Part shown: one piece after another, positions 45,437 to 56,700 of the stretch
How positions within the stretch are numbered: position 1 is the first letter of the stretch
Layout of the letters: the number at the start of each line of letters is the position of its first letter
NCBI GenBank assembly: GCA_001566295.1
Contig: KQ964250.1
Span: forward strand, 434,001-498,000
Source of the DNA: Microdochium bolleyi
Lineage: Eukaryota; Ascomycota; Sordariomycetes; Xylariales; Microdochiaceae
Reading direction: 5' to 3'
DNA: 64,000 nt
The notes under the pieces: model-generated
Told to the model about the DNA's origin: nothing
Seen by the model: only the letters and a program-made list of their open reading frames with translations
Database searches by the model: none
Position numbers and translations under genes: made by a program

Positions 45437-47287
45437 CTATAATGTCCAGATAAGCTCTATCACCTCGTCCATCGTGCCGTCCCGGCCGAGCTTCTCCGTC
45501 GTGATGGGCTCGGGCCCGGCCCCGGCTGCGCCCGCCGCCGGCTTCTTCTTCTTCCCGGAGCCTTTGTGGTCCTGAGAACCAAGTTCCTGGGCCATCGCGA
45601 GCGGGTCGGCCGATTCTCCTTCCTCCTCCTCGGGCTCGTCCTTATGAACCCGGTCGGTGCGGTACACGTAGAGCTGGCGCAGCTCGCCCTTCTCCGTGAT
45701 CTCGGCGTGCTTGAGCTTGTAGCTCTTCTTGCGGTCCTTGGGCAGCCTGTCCCGGAGCGGGCCGACGCTGAAGTCGTAGTCGCGCCCGGCCTGCGCCCAC
45801 GTGCCCTCCATCTTGTCGAGGTCGACCTCCTGCATGCCCTTTGGATACGTGACGATCGAGTAGCCACTGGTGAAGACTGTATTCTGCTCGAACTGGAAGC
45901 GCTGGAGGAAGCAGTCGCCGCAGAACTTGGAGGCGAGCGCCATCTTGGCCATGGGCTCGCGGTACCAGCTCTTCCAGTGGTGAAGGACGAGCGGCTTGAT
46001 GCCAGCCTCGAAGAAACCGCTGACATCGTCCTTCATGTCCTGCTGCCAAATACCGTCAAGCATCGTCAACTTGGCCTTGGAGTGGGAGTAGACGCAGTCG
46101 CGAATAATGATGTCGCCCTCGCCTCCGGAGGCTTCGTGGATGCACTTCAGTGCCTTTGGCGCGAGCTTGCGGGCCAATGGAGCAGAGAAGTAGGCGCCTG
46201 CGCCTCCAAAAGCCATAAAGCCGAAATGGCGCACGGCCTGGAAGTCCTCTGAAAGCTGGCCGACGTAGACATCCTCGGTATGGTCGATAGTGGCGAGGGC
46301 TTGTGCAAACGGCCACAAGTCGGGCATGAATGTGTCGTCATCGATCAGACCAAACCATTGGGTGTTGTCGTCGCCGTGGGCAACCAGATCAACCAGAACA
46401 GCGAAATGGTTCTGGGACACGGTAAGATCCGCGCTAACGGGCTTCACAAAGGTGGCATTGATGCCAGCCGTGTGGAACTTGTTTTCGATTTTGGTGATGT
46501 TCTCCTGCGACTGCTTGCCGTGGTCTGTGACGACTGCTATAAGCTGTGCACCGCTGTTGGCAAGCCAGTGCTCAAATGCAGGCAGCGATTCTCCGAGGCG
46601 GACTAGGTCGGTCGATACACCGAATATGATGTGTGAAATACTCGCTTTTGGATACGGCTGGGGCACGCTCAGCTTGATCTGCTCGCAATCCGGTACAGTC
46701 GCAGCCTTTGTGTTGAACAAGTCCACTTCCACCGACCCATTGAGGAGAGTATGTCCGACGTCCAGAATCTGATCCCGGTCGATGTCCTTGGTGAAGACCG
46801 GCTTGATACACTTGCGGGTGTAGTGGATCTTTTCCGTCAACTCCTGGCCTGTGGCTCCCTGGATCAAGAAGCGGAAATCTTTCGGAACACCGTCGTGTAT
46901 GCTGCTGCCATCACTGTGGACAGGCTGGGCAGGCTTGTCGATAGGCTTCTCGGCGACTGATCCACCTGCTTTACCTCCACCCTTTTTGTCGTCGGCAAGC
47001 TCGGCCAGCTTGGCCGGCTCCTTGTCTGGGGAGTCGATCGCGAGGTCGGGCTCGTCGGTGCTGTCGACCGCAGTTTCGCCGACAATGGCCGAGTCGTGGT
47101 TTTTAATGGTGAAGTCATCGAGGTTAGCCGGAGGTGCGGCACTCTGCTGGGGGTCGGAGGGCCGAACAAGGGTGCTGGCATAACGGGATATGGCGGGACC
47201 GCCACCGACATAGAATTGTGTGTAGATGAAGAGAAAGGTGAAGGCGGAGGCGACGAGGATCAAGACGCGGGGCGCCCGGGCTATCAT
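45437..47287 (-). CDS. Glycosyltransferase family 31 protein, type II membrane protein
   Basis: A single exon encodes 616 residues. A short cytosolic end (MIARAPR) precedes a signal anchor (VLILVASAFTFLFIYTQFYV, about 8-27), then a disordered acidic stem to about residue 130. The catalytic part has ISHIIFGVSTDLVRLGESL, a nucleotide-sugar metal motif in FGLIDDDTF (Asp316-318), then MAFGGAGAYFS and EASGGEGDIIIRDCVY. This pattern is typical of fungal GT31 (beta-1,3-transferase-like) proteins of the Golgi lumen; donor and acceptor are unknown. The C-terminal tail is Gly/Ala/Lys-rich (GSGKKKKPAAGAAGAG) and ends VIELIWTL. The N-terminal Met at 47287 directly gives the anchor, so the start is well supported. 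Confidence 0.9.
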   Translation of the reverse strand: MIARAPRVLILVASAFTFLFIYTQFYVGGGPAISRYASTLVRPSDPQQSAAPPANLDDFTIKNHDSAIVGETAVDSTDEPDLAIDSPDKEPAKLAELADDKKGGGKAGGSVAEKPIDKPAQPVHSDGSSIHDGVPKDFRFLIQGATGQELTEKIHYTRKCIKPVFTKDIDRDQILDVGHTLLNGSVEVDLFNTKAATVPDCEQIKLSVPQPYPKASISHIIFGVSTDLVRLGESLPAFEHWLANSGAQLIAVVTDHGKQSQENITKIENKFHTAGINATFVKPVSADLTVSQNHFAVLVDLVAHGDDNTQWFGLIDDDTFMPDLWPFAQALATIDHTEDVYVGQLSEDFQAVRHFGFMAFGGAGAYFSAPLARKLAPKALKCIHEASGGEGDIIIRDCVYSHSKAKLTMLDGIWQQDMKDDVSGFFEAGIKPLVLHHWKSWYREPMAKMALASKFCGDCFLQRFQFEQNTVFTSGYSIVTYPKGMQEVDLDKMEGTWAQAGRDYDFSVGPLRDRLPKDRKKSYKLKHAEITEKGELRQLYVYRTDRVHKDEPEEEEGESADPLAMAQELGSQDHKGSGKKKKPAAGAAGAGPEPITTEKLGRDGTMDEVIELIWTL

Positions 47288-50200
47288 CTTTGCTGTGGAA
47301 GACCGTGGTCACGGTTGCGTTGCTCGCATTGGAGGTGCGGGAGCTGATGCTCGTGTGAGTGGCCCGTTCCGGACGAGCAGAAGGGGTCGTCGAGTCGACA
47401 AGATTAGGTTAGGTTAGGCGTAGGAAGGTATTAGGACTCGTCGTCGTCGACAGAGGAAGGGGAACGAGTGGCTGGGGTGCCGGTGGGAGACGCGAAGTCG
47501 GATGTTGGAGAATGTGCGAAGTGCGGGATGTTGCAGGTCTTAAGCGGCTGATCAGGGGTCTCCAGCGACACCTTTACGGCGTAGTCGGCCACGACTTAAA
47601 GGGGGGCGCCGCGATGGCCCCGGCAAGCGTTGGCCAAGTTAGCGCAGTGGCAGAACATGGCAGGGTGGAACTCTGCTGCATGCTGCGGAAGGTTCTGAGG
47701 GTACCTACCGCTGCGTACGCCTATCTGCCGGGTGGGGCGGCGGGCCCGTGACGCAGCCGCTGGGGCCGTTGAGCAGACGCTATTGTACCTATAAGGTAGC
47801 CCTGGAGGGTAGTATCCATACGATCGTACCCAGAGAACCAACGGCCGCGCATCCGGGCCTGTGCAGGCCGGGCGCGCTGGGCATTCCATGGCGCGGCCCA
47901 CCAGGGCCTCATCTCGAGAGCCCGGCACTCATTGGCTCGCCCATACGGTTCAACACCAGCATCTGCTCGTGCGGGCAGGTTCTTCTTCTAGCCTCTGCTC
48001 TGGCCTCTCTGAATCTGCGGCGCGCTGCCTTCGGGCTCGGTCGAGTGTTTCAGACAAGCCCGGCCAGATGCTGGGGCACTGGCCAACTATACATAGTATG
48101 ATACCTGTCGTATCGACAGCTCCCCCTGCATTACCACCCGGGGCTCAACCCTTGGCCGCATGCGCGACACAGACGTCACTGGCCCATCACCGACCGACCT
48201 CGCGGCGGGGGCACAATCACACGCCATCCGCACTACACAGAGCCGGTGTCGTGAGACACAACCCTCCCTGACTGTCTTATGAGCACGAAACATCCGGAAA
48301 GCCAGTTGGGAGCCGGCCAAAGTCTAAAAGGTGCTTGTGCAGCCTTGACAGCTCGGTGGGTTTGGGCTTGCAGCAGTCCCGCGCGGCTGGGCAGCCCTCA
48401 ACGGTTCGGCGCTGGGCTCGTCGGGGTTAGCCTCATCGTCCGGAGCACAAGACACTGTTCAGAGCGTCGACTAGCTGGCGCCACATTCTTTTTCTGTCCG
48501 AGGGCCGCGCGTGGTCAACCACCAGCGACGCGACTCTCCCGAGGCTGAGCCACGCGGATTGGAATGTCAATGGGACGGGCCTGCTCTCACTCGCCACGGC
48601 TAGATCGTGACACGTTCTTGTTTCGCGGGATTCCCCTCATCAGCTTGCCTGCTCCGTGCCGACCGAGCAAGGACCGGGCAAGGGCCGGCCAGGTCCCATC
48701 CTCCCGCCGATCGCCGCCCCAAGACACCGAGCCTAGCACGCATCCATCTCCCAGCTTGCTGCCTGCACGTCTGCGCGTCCAAGAATCTTATTAGATAGCC
48801 CATCTGGAGGGCATTATTACGCGAGACGCGTCAGCACCTCCCCCCCTGCGCATGGTTTCAGACGGCGATCACCATCGTCCGTTCTAGCGATCATTCAATG
48901 ATCCTCGTCAGTTGAACAACAAGCCTGCTGGTCGGGTTCGAGTGGCGGTATTGGACACGGCACTCGCAAGACGCCAGCGTTTCCAAGTCGCAGAAGCTCG
49001 AGATGAACACACCCAGCCGGGTCGGCGGCACAGGGCCATCCCCATCCCGCCCTGCCAAGCAATGCGGCTACCTGCCTGCGTACTCCGCACAGGAGGGCAC
49101 TCAACTCGAAACGCCCGAGCCCCCGACCTAGTATGGCGTCACATCTCCCTCTGACGGCACCGTCGTGGCAGATTCAATCCTCCGACTTGGCACTGACCTA
49201 ACCACTCCGGACGCACGGCATGGTCTGATCTTCGAGACTATCGTGCAGATGCGTCGTCGAGGGAACTGGATCCCCCGTGCTTGATTGCTGGAGAGTACGC
49301 GAGGCGTTTTGCTCGTGCACGCAGCAACAGCAACCCCGAGGGCTGCATGTGTGGTGCTGGACTGGCGCTGGCCATCGGGCAGGCGGCAAGGACGGCACTT
49401 CCCCGAGCTAAGTATTGGCTGGTGGTGCATGATTTGAGCTCCCGGAATGGCACCCGCCAAGCACAAGCAAACCGGCAAGTCACCGGCACATTGGGGCTGC
49501 CGCGATGATTGATCCAAGATTTCTTGGGGGTACATACAGATTGACGTAGGGCAGCCCACACGCCAGGAGATGAACCTGCCCGGCGCCTGTCCCTGGCCTG
49601 TCTCGATGATACGTGATCATTCGGGTGCGGCGGTGTGCCGCTCGCTCGATTTGCATTCATGACAAACTTGACGACCTCCAGCCTTGCCATCTTTGTCAGC
49701 CTTTGGGGGTAAAGTCAACCAACCTAATATCACCAGGCAACAACATTCAGTACGCTCGTGACGCGTCATCCAAGGGTCTGAACTCGCATCTATCACCAGG
49801 TTAATCAAGCAAAGTACCGAAAGCCTCCAGGCATGTTGGTTCTGCTTTGGAGACGCCCCGCGGGGCCCCGGGGTAAGATGGCATCGACCTTTCTTTCTGT
49901 CGTCTTGCTTGTAACAACGTGGTTTCGGACTGAGGGCAGCAGTACTTGTCACCGACGCTCTTTGGTCGTTATTTGGACCCCATCTGCGACTCGCCCGAGC
50001 TCGGTTGACAGACTGCTCCTGGATGCTATCCTTTCGATCTATTGACTTTTGGCGCCAGGGTCTTTTGACACAGCGGAGCACACACGCACGCACAAACGCG
50101 GATATATCTTACCGTTGTCATCTGAGGGAGGACCACTATGCATGAGTATTTTACAAGTTCTAATTCGAACGAAGTTGCTCGGAGTTCCGTGGATAGGTTG

Positions 50201-50491
50201 CGAGCGGGAGACCTATTGTCGTTTGCGCCATGTTAGGGTACCACACACAGCGTGAGGACCCCTTGCTAACCACCACCACAATGCACGAGGGGCCAGGTCA
50301 TCAACTCGCCCGTGTCCTGAGTGCCTGTTTGTGCTACAACTCCTCGAGCTCGGTGCGCGCATGTATGCTGATTATCATCCTTCGTGCCCGAGGACGCAAC
50401 CATGACGTGGAAAATAATAATTGCAAGAGGCACCGCATGATAATTTCCATGCTTGCTTGATTTGGTTCCTCGAATATCTTGGTATACGACG
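47288..50491. other. Large gene-free region upstream of the GT31 gene
   Basis: These 3.2 kb, the longest gene-free stretch here, hold the GT31 promoter and the 3' side of the GGTase-I gene. Three ttagg units lie at about 47404-47418, 120 bp before the GT31 start. The open frames seen are all below about 160 codons and overlap in several phases. No RNA gene, repeat array or transposon was recognised. A non-coding RNA or a small spliced gene cannot be excluded. Confidence 0.4.
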
Positions 50492-51967
50492 CTACCTCCG
50501 TCCCGCCGCAATCGCGAGGCGCTGGCGCACCTCGTCCGCGCTGGCGGCCATGCTCTTGGACGTATGTCGTGCGTCGACTTCCCCTTGAGCCTCCCGGGAA
50601 GACGGAGAGGCGGCGACTTCACAGCTTCTGGACAGAACTCCTTCCCTCCCCTTCTTGATCCTCCGCACAGCCTCCACGCCCAGGCAGAACCGCGGATCCA
50701 GCTCGCCGAGCCCTTCCTCCCTGGTCCCCCGGCTGCTGCTCGCGAGCGTCGACAACGCGGCGAGGCCGAGGTAGGCGTGATACACGTCCGGCGGGCTGCC
50801 CGGGTGCTTCCCGAACCCGCCGATGACGTGCTGCGTCTTGTCGAGCAGGAAGCTGCGTGATGGCGCGCGGTCGACGATGCCGCTCTCGCCGAGGATCGAG
50901 AGGGTGCCAGACACCCACCAGGTGTAGCACGTGTCGAGTTTCTTGTTGAGGCGGCCGTTAAAGCCGGCGGGCGTGGCCGCCGGGTCGATGAGCGAGAGCG
51001 TGTCGAGGTCGGCGAGGATGTGTGTTGGATCTGCCGTATCGTCATCCTCGTCGGAGTCCTCTGTGAGGTATGTGAACTGCCGGTTGCCGAGGAAGTGGAT
51101 AAGCGACGGGACTGAGGAGATGCCGGCAGCTAAGTGGCTAATCTTGCCCGCGTCTGTACTCGATGATGATGATGACGATGATGATGTCTCTTCGTAAGGA
51201 AGATCTAGCATGGATAGCGCTGCGACTGCGCAGTACGCGTACCCTGCGTGGCTCTCATGTGTGGCGCTTTCTGATATGCCACCGTCGAAGGTCTGGCCCC
51301 TTCGGATATGGGCGACCAGTGCTTCCACATCAATGTCGTCTTCCTTGCTGGCCGCATCTCCGCCCAAGATGTAGCGGATTGTTGCAGCCAGTAGACAGAA
51401 CCGCATGTCCCTGCCGCCAGAGACGAAGCCGTGCTCGTTGACGACGTCGCCGAAGCTGCCTTCCTCCCGCTGCAGGCGCTTGAGCCAGCTCAGCGTCTTT
51501 TCCCTGTGTACCCCATCGTAGGCATCCGCTCCGTCGCCGTCTGCCAGCAACCCGAGGAGCAACAGCGCAAAGTACGTAGCTGCGATGTTGGGGTTGACAG
51601 GGTCGCCCGCGACTTCGCGATCCTGCGCAGCGTCCCACTCCACCGACCACTCCCGGGGCAGGACGTGGTTTGGCGAGCCGCAGAAGCCGCCGAGCGGGTG
51701 CTGCAGGGACAGGACGAACTCGCGGAGCCGCTTGCGGTCGGCGGGCGGGATCAGCGAGGAGGCCCGGGGGTCCGGTGGCGGCTCCGAGTAGGACGAGGCG
51801 GAGGAGAGGAGTTCCAGCGCGGCCACGATGAAGAAGCCCAATGTGAGGCGGATACTGTCCATCGAGGTGTAGTGGTGCGGCAGGAGCGACTTGTAGCAGC
51901 GCTGCCAGTACCGGATGTGCCGCGCTGTGTCGAGCGGCGGGCCGCTCTCTGTTGAGTTGTCCTCCAT
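50492..51967 (-). CDS. cdc43: Protein geranylgeranyltransferase type I, beta subunit
   Basis: The beta subunit carries the active site that attaches geranylgeranyl to C-terminal CaaL motifs, for example on Rho and Cdc42 GTPases. A single exon encodes 491 residues. The N-terminus (RHIRYWQRCYKSLLPHHYTS, then SIRLTLGFFIVAALELL) matches the type I beta subunit better than farnesyltransferase or Rab transferase. Prenyltransferase repeats are visible: LQREEGSFGDV, RRGQTFDGGISE, and HVIGGFGKHPGSPPDVYHAYLG. Predicted zinc ligands are Asp345 and Cys347 (LDTCYTWW) and His397 (VYHAY). A Ser run with acidic flank (EETSSSSSSSSSTD) is an insert of low complexity. The last 60 residues are a non-conserved extension. 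The gene symbol follows yeast. Confidence 0.93.
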   Translation of the reverse strand: MEDNSTESGPPLDTARHIRYWQRCYKSLLPHHYTSMDSIRLTLGFFIVAALELLSSASSYSEPPPDPRASSLIPPADRKRLREFVLSLQHPLGGFCGSPNHVLPREWSVEWDAAQDREVAGDPVNPNIAATYFALLLLGLLADGDGADAYDGVHREKTLSWLKRLQREEGSFGDVVNEHGFVSGGRDMRFCLLAATIRYILGGDAASKEDDIDVEALVAHIRRGQTFDGGISESATHESHAGYAYCAVAALSMLDLPYEETSSSSSSSSSTDAGKISHLAAGISSVPSLIHFLGNRQFTYLTEDSDEDDDTADPTHILADLDTLSLIDPAATPAGFNGRLNKKLDTCYTWWVSGTLSILGESGIVDRAPSRSFLLDKTQHVIGGFGKHPGSPPDVYHAYLGLAALSTLASSSRGTREEGLGELDPRFCLGVEAVRRIKKGREGVLSRSCEVAASPSSREAQGEVDARHTSKSMAASADEVRQRLAIAAGRR

Positions 51968-52628
51968 GGCGATGCCTCGGTACCGCTATCCAGGGTGTGT
52001 GCTTGAAGATCACGAGCTGGGCGTGGTGGTTGCTAGCTCGGTCTCGAGCAGTATACCATTTCCTGCCCACCACAAGGGGCCTACGCTGTTCCTCGTCGCC
52101 TGCGCACGGCAGAAGCTACTGCGAGTCGTGATACGCCTCGTGCACACCGGAAATTAGCCTGGACTCCCGAAGGTTGGACGGGCCGTAGACTGAGATGACG
52201 TGTATTATGTAGCTACCTCTGGAACGAACTCGCTGGTTGTAGGTCGGCTTGGCGAAAGCCCCTCCAAGGTTGTGTCCGCCCGGCAGTTGCGGGCGCGGGC
52301 GGGCGATCACGCGCCAGGGGTTCGGCAGCGCCTTACTTTTTTGAGTTGACACACGGCAGCCTTGACTTGACACACGACAGATCGATCCCCTGGGCCAGAT
52401 CATCATCACCACCTCCAGATCAGGCTCCCCAGCTGCGACAAGTGCCCCAGCAGCACTGATTGGGCAGCCCTCGACCACCCGACGCCGGCGCCAGTAGGGC
52501 CACACGACACGCAAACTCCGAGTCCATCTCCATTCTACCACAACGTCTGCTGCCCTCTCTCACACACCTATCTTCGACATCACGAACATCGCTTCTGCAA
52601 CGACGCTGACGTCGACACCCAGCCCATC
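51968..52628. other. Divergent promoter region between cdc43 and ilm1
   Basis: These 661 bp lie between two start codons pointing apart. A pyrimidine-rich, AC-rich leader (about 52550-52590) precedes ilm1. Nothing else is seen. Confidence 0.5.
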
Positions 52629-53272
52629 ATGGCGCTCATCTCCGCAAAGACCATCCTGACGTCGCTCTCGCTCTTCCACATCACCCTTGCCTTCTTCTTC
52701 TTCACAAGTCCCAACACGATAGCCAACCAGGTCCTTGTCTTTGTCCTCGGCGAGGCTCTGGGCATAGTGAGTCTACAAACCCTATGGGGTCCCCCTCAGT
52801 ACTGTCTTGCAAAAGCTGACCTCCGCCTTTCATTGAACTATAGCCCGAGACCCCAGCCTTCACGACCCCTTCGCCGCCGGCCGCCTTCCTCAGCGTCGTC
52901 CTGCTCTTCATCGGCCTCTCAGACCTGCTGACCCTCTCCATGCCCGAGGAGGTCTGGCTTGTGCACCACTGGGGCCCCCAGGCACCACTGAGGGCATTCA
53001 TTTTCTTTGTCGCCACGGTGTACATATACCTCACGAATCCGACGACGGCCTCTAGTGGCGGGCGCCTGTCCCGCCCGAAAGCTCCCTACGTCGGCGCGAG
53101 CTACGGCACAACAGGGGGCGGCGAGGCCCTGCGCAACAGGCTGTTCTTCACGTTCGCCTTCATCGAGTTCCTCGCGTGGTTCTGGGTCTGGGTCACGATC
53201 AAGGAAGACGCGGGCAAGTTCTCGACAAAGAAGCGGAGGCGGTCCAGCGCGGGGACGACGAAGATACAGTAG
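52629..53272 (+). CDS. ilm1: Ilm1 family membrane protein
   Basis: Ilm1 (increased loss of mitochondrial DNA) is a small membrane protein of unclear biochemical role that affects mitochondrial genome stability in yeast. Exons 52629-52766 and 52844-53272 (phase 0 intron) encode 188 residues. It starts MALISAKTILTSLSLFHITL, the usual family N-terminus. Four hydrophobic segments are visible: around LSLFHITLAFFFFT, AAFLSVVLLFIGLSDLLTL, LRAFIFFVATVYIYL and LFFTFAFIEFLAWFWVWV. The C-terminal tail is basic (STKKRRRSSAGTTKIQ). Length and layout fit the family. The reading frame before the intron would run on only briefly, so splicing is needed. Confidence 0.92.
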
Positions 53273-53722
53273 GCGGCACCTAGCTGAGTGGAGGGGCAGT
53301 AGCCGCGCGGAGGAGAAGATAATGGCGCAGGCTTCTTGTTATGACGATCGACTGCCTCTGAGGGGCAGATCTGAAAGCGCGCTGGTTACGGCAGAGTATA
53401 TCTGGTTCATATTGTTTTTGGCGCGGGTAGCATTTACATCTGTGGGACAAGATTGCAGATTCGCCGTAGTCGACTTCGGACTAGGACTACAACTTGGGAG
53501 GGCTAGCAATCACGGTTTGGCGGCATATACGGACTTTGCACAATAGAGCTGCTAAGAAAGGAAACATGGCGCCAGCATTTCACGGGAACGGTAAACAGGC
53601 AGGAAGATACCCAAATTCTCACTTTATACATGACCTCTTTCCTGTCCCGCCCTGACGTTCGTAAGAGCACGGCCCACTACTGCATGCACTCTAGACTTGC
53701 TCAGCAGCCAGCAACTGGTAGC
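53273..53722. other. Convergent 3' region between ilm1 and the NatB subunit gene
   Basis: These 450 bp hold two 3' untranslated regions. Plus-strand frames reading into the NatB gene are shadows. No gene is seen. Confidence 0.5.
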
Positions 53723-56700
53723 TCAGGGGAGATACTGCACGTTCGCCCAGCCGCCCATGAGCTCCTTCCACGACTGCGTGACCGTGGCCGCCCATTCGCG
53801 CAGCCGGGCATCTCCGCCGGCGCAATCGCGCACGAGTGCGGTGACTTCTTGCCGGAACCGCGCCTGCTCGCCATCCTCGCCGCCATCCTGCTGCTGCGGT
53901 GAGGACAGGAGCACCAGCTCGCGCACTTTGCCTTGCCACGTGGCCGACCCGACCTCGGCCGCGAGACCCTTGACGCGCGCCCTGCACTTGTCCTCGACCC
54001 CCGTGCACAGAGCCCGGAGGTCCTTGAGGGGCTTCTCGAGCCACGCGAGCTCCTTCGCCGCGCGCGCCTTGTCGACGACCCTGGTCTTGTCGAGGCAAGT
54101 CGTGGCGGATGCCGCGGCGAGCTTTACGAGGGTGGTCGACTCGCGCAGCATGCCGAGAGCGTGCAGGTCGGCTATGCCCGCGAGCGTGGTAGCGGCGGCG
54201 GTGGTGGTCGATGCCGCGGAGGCGCTGTTCTGCTGGAGAAGTGTCTGGCGTTCCTGGTATCGAAGGATGTCGGTTAGAGCTTGCACGCTCTGCTCGACGC
54301 TCGCCTTGGTCTCGGACAAGCCGGGCGGCTTCGGCTGCTGGGCGTCCGGCGCGCTGCAGGTCCCGATAAGAGTTGCGTACAAGGCCATCGTCTCCTCGAG
54401 GACTGCATAGTAGCTGTGCTCCGCCGCCGTCAGGACTGCGCGGTATCGCCGGCCCCTGTCCTGGCGACCAGTGATCGAGTGCAGCTGCTGCAGAAGGGTC
54501 TCGGTGCGCTCGAGCGCGTACAGGTTGTCGGCGGCCAGCACGAGGCTGGGCTTGGCGGGCTTGTACTCCTTAGGCTGGACGTAGCTGATGACGTCGATGA
54601 AGCGCTCGCCGATGAGGCCGAGGAGCGTGCGCGTTTCCTGCAAGAAGAGGGTTAGCAGCCTTCGCACATGGTACCGGTCCAACGTCAAAATGGTAACATG
54701 AGTTACTGAGCATACCGACTGGGACGGCCCAACGTTGAGCATATCCGTCATGGTTGAGGATCCGCGACGTCCAAGGTTCGGCAGGCAACTGTAGTTCGTG
54801 ACTTCTGACAGGTTGTGGTCGATGGTGAGGTTCTCTGGGCGATGGAGTCAGCATGGTTCCTTGTACGTGTATATACTCTGCCGCATGGGTGAGATGCACA
54901 GTACAAACTTACGAAGCAGCGGATCGTCGTCCACGAACCGAGGGTTCCTCAACTGGTTGAACCGCCGGCCTCTCCTTGCCTCCACCCGGACCATGACCAT
55001 GCTGCAGCTCTTCTTGAGCTTCTCATAGAACTCGTACAGGCCAACAATGCTCGAGTAGCTATCATACTCCAGCGCGTCCTTCAGCCCCCTAGGGTAGGTA
55101 CGCCGCAGGGCAATGTCAAAGTACGAGACCAGCGGGCTGGTGCGCGTCGGGTTGCCGTCCGTCGCGCTGACCGACGAGAAGAAATGAGGGGCATATGTCG
55201 ACAGCCTGTCGTAGAAGAGCGGCGCCAGGGAGTCGAGGATGGCGTTCTTGACGCCGAAACTGTCCCAGAGGGTCTTCGCGCGGGAGACGCAACCGAGGAG
55301 GAGGTATAGCTTGACCAGCATCATGCGGAGGGCGTCGTTCTTGGGCAGCGCGATAAAGTACGACTCGAGTACAACGATAGCTTGCAGGACGAGCTGGATA
55401 TCTGCAGCGGAGAGCGATGAGATCCTCGACGCTCCAGGCCTGGATTCTGATCCGACGTTGCCCAGCTTGAGCAGAGCGGATGCGCCGATGACGGCGAAAT
55501 CTGAAATCGGGTCGACGGGTTGCTTAGGAAGGACATTCTCGCGGAGGTCGGTGTCTGCCATCGAATTCTTGTACTGCTGTAGAGCTGTGACTGCAATCTC
55601 CCGGAGGCATTTTGGACAGTGGCGGTTATGCGATGGCTCAGACCCGCAAGCGGGACAGACGGCAGCTGTGTGAGTGGCGATGGTGAACTGAATCCTCAGA
55701 CGGATAGCGGTTGTTGCCAAAGTCTTGAAAGTGTCATCCTGTTGTAGCTGATCAGTATCACGGGCGACAAGCAAATTTCAGCGAGTGGGGGGGATTTACC
55801 GATTCTAGTGGTGTTGCCAAGATGCTGATGAGCTGCCTAACCTCTAATGGGCTCAGCAGCTCGATGAAAGATTGCGTCTCGTCGTATACCGACGGACTGC
55901 GGTAGTTGTTTAAGACATAGGCCGCAAGGGCCGCGAGGCGGGTGTCATCTGCACCTTGCTGTTGCACCTGCGAGTCGATCGTGAATCTGGAGTGCAGTAT
56001 CGCGAGGTCGTAGTATGCGGTGTGTGACCTTGTCAGCCGATGTGCTTGCTCCAGGGCATGGTAAGCACGCTCGATGGCATCGAGCGACGCTTTCAGCGCG
56101 CTGATAGTACGGTCAGTAGTGAGAACAAGCAGAAGAATCGAGATGGACTCACCCTTCTGGACTCTGCTGGTACTTGCTGGCTCGGATAAGAAGACTCCAG
56201 GTGGACCACTCTGCACCGAGTGCTAGGACAGCAACATCTTTCTGGCCTCGCTCTGAGTGCACTTTGGCGATGACATCGGCCGACGCGGCCGCATCGCCGA
56301 TCGATTTTGCATCAGCTTCATTCAGCTCGGTGGCAGAGGCGATGATCTCCTTGCACACTTGATACACTTCTGACCACGCCTCTACGTCGGCCAGGTACTT
56401 CAGTATCCTTCGCACGATGGTGGCGTTCCCGTTCTTGAGCAGATTGATAGGGTACGCAAGAGGGTTCTTCTTCTCCACTTGGTGGAACAGTGCTTTGAGA
56501 ACCTCGGCCTTTGGGCTGCTGAGGAGAATTTCGCACCAGAGGTCGAACTCTGCTTCCGTAGAGATTGCACGGCCAGGCTTCTTGGGGTCGAAGCTCGCCT
56601 GTATGGGCAGATATCGTCAGCACAAGGCTGCAACACGGGATGAGATACGTATTGTGATACATACCTCGAAATGCTGGCTAAAAGCCTTATCAATCATCCG

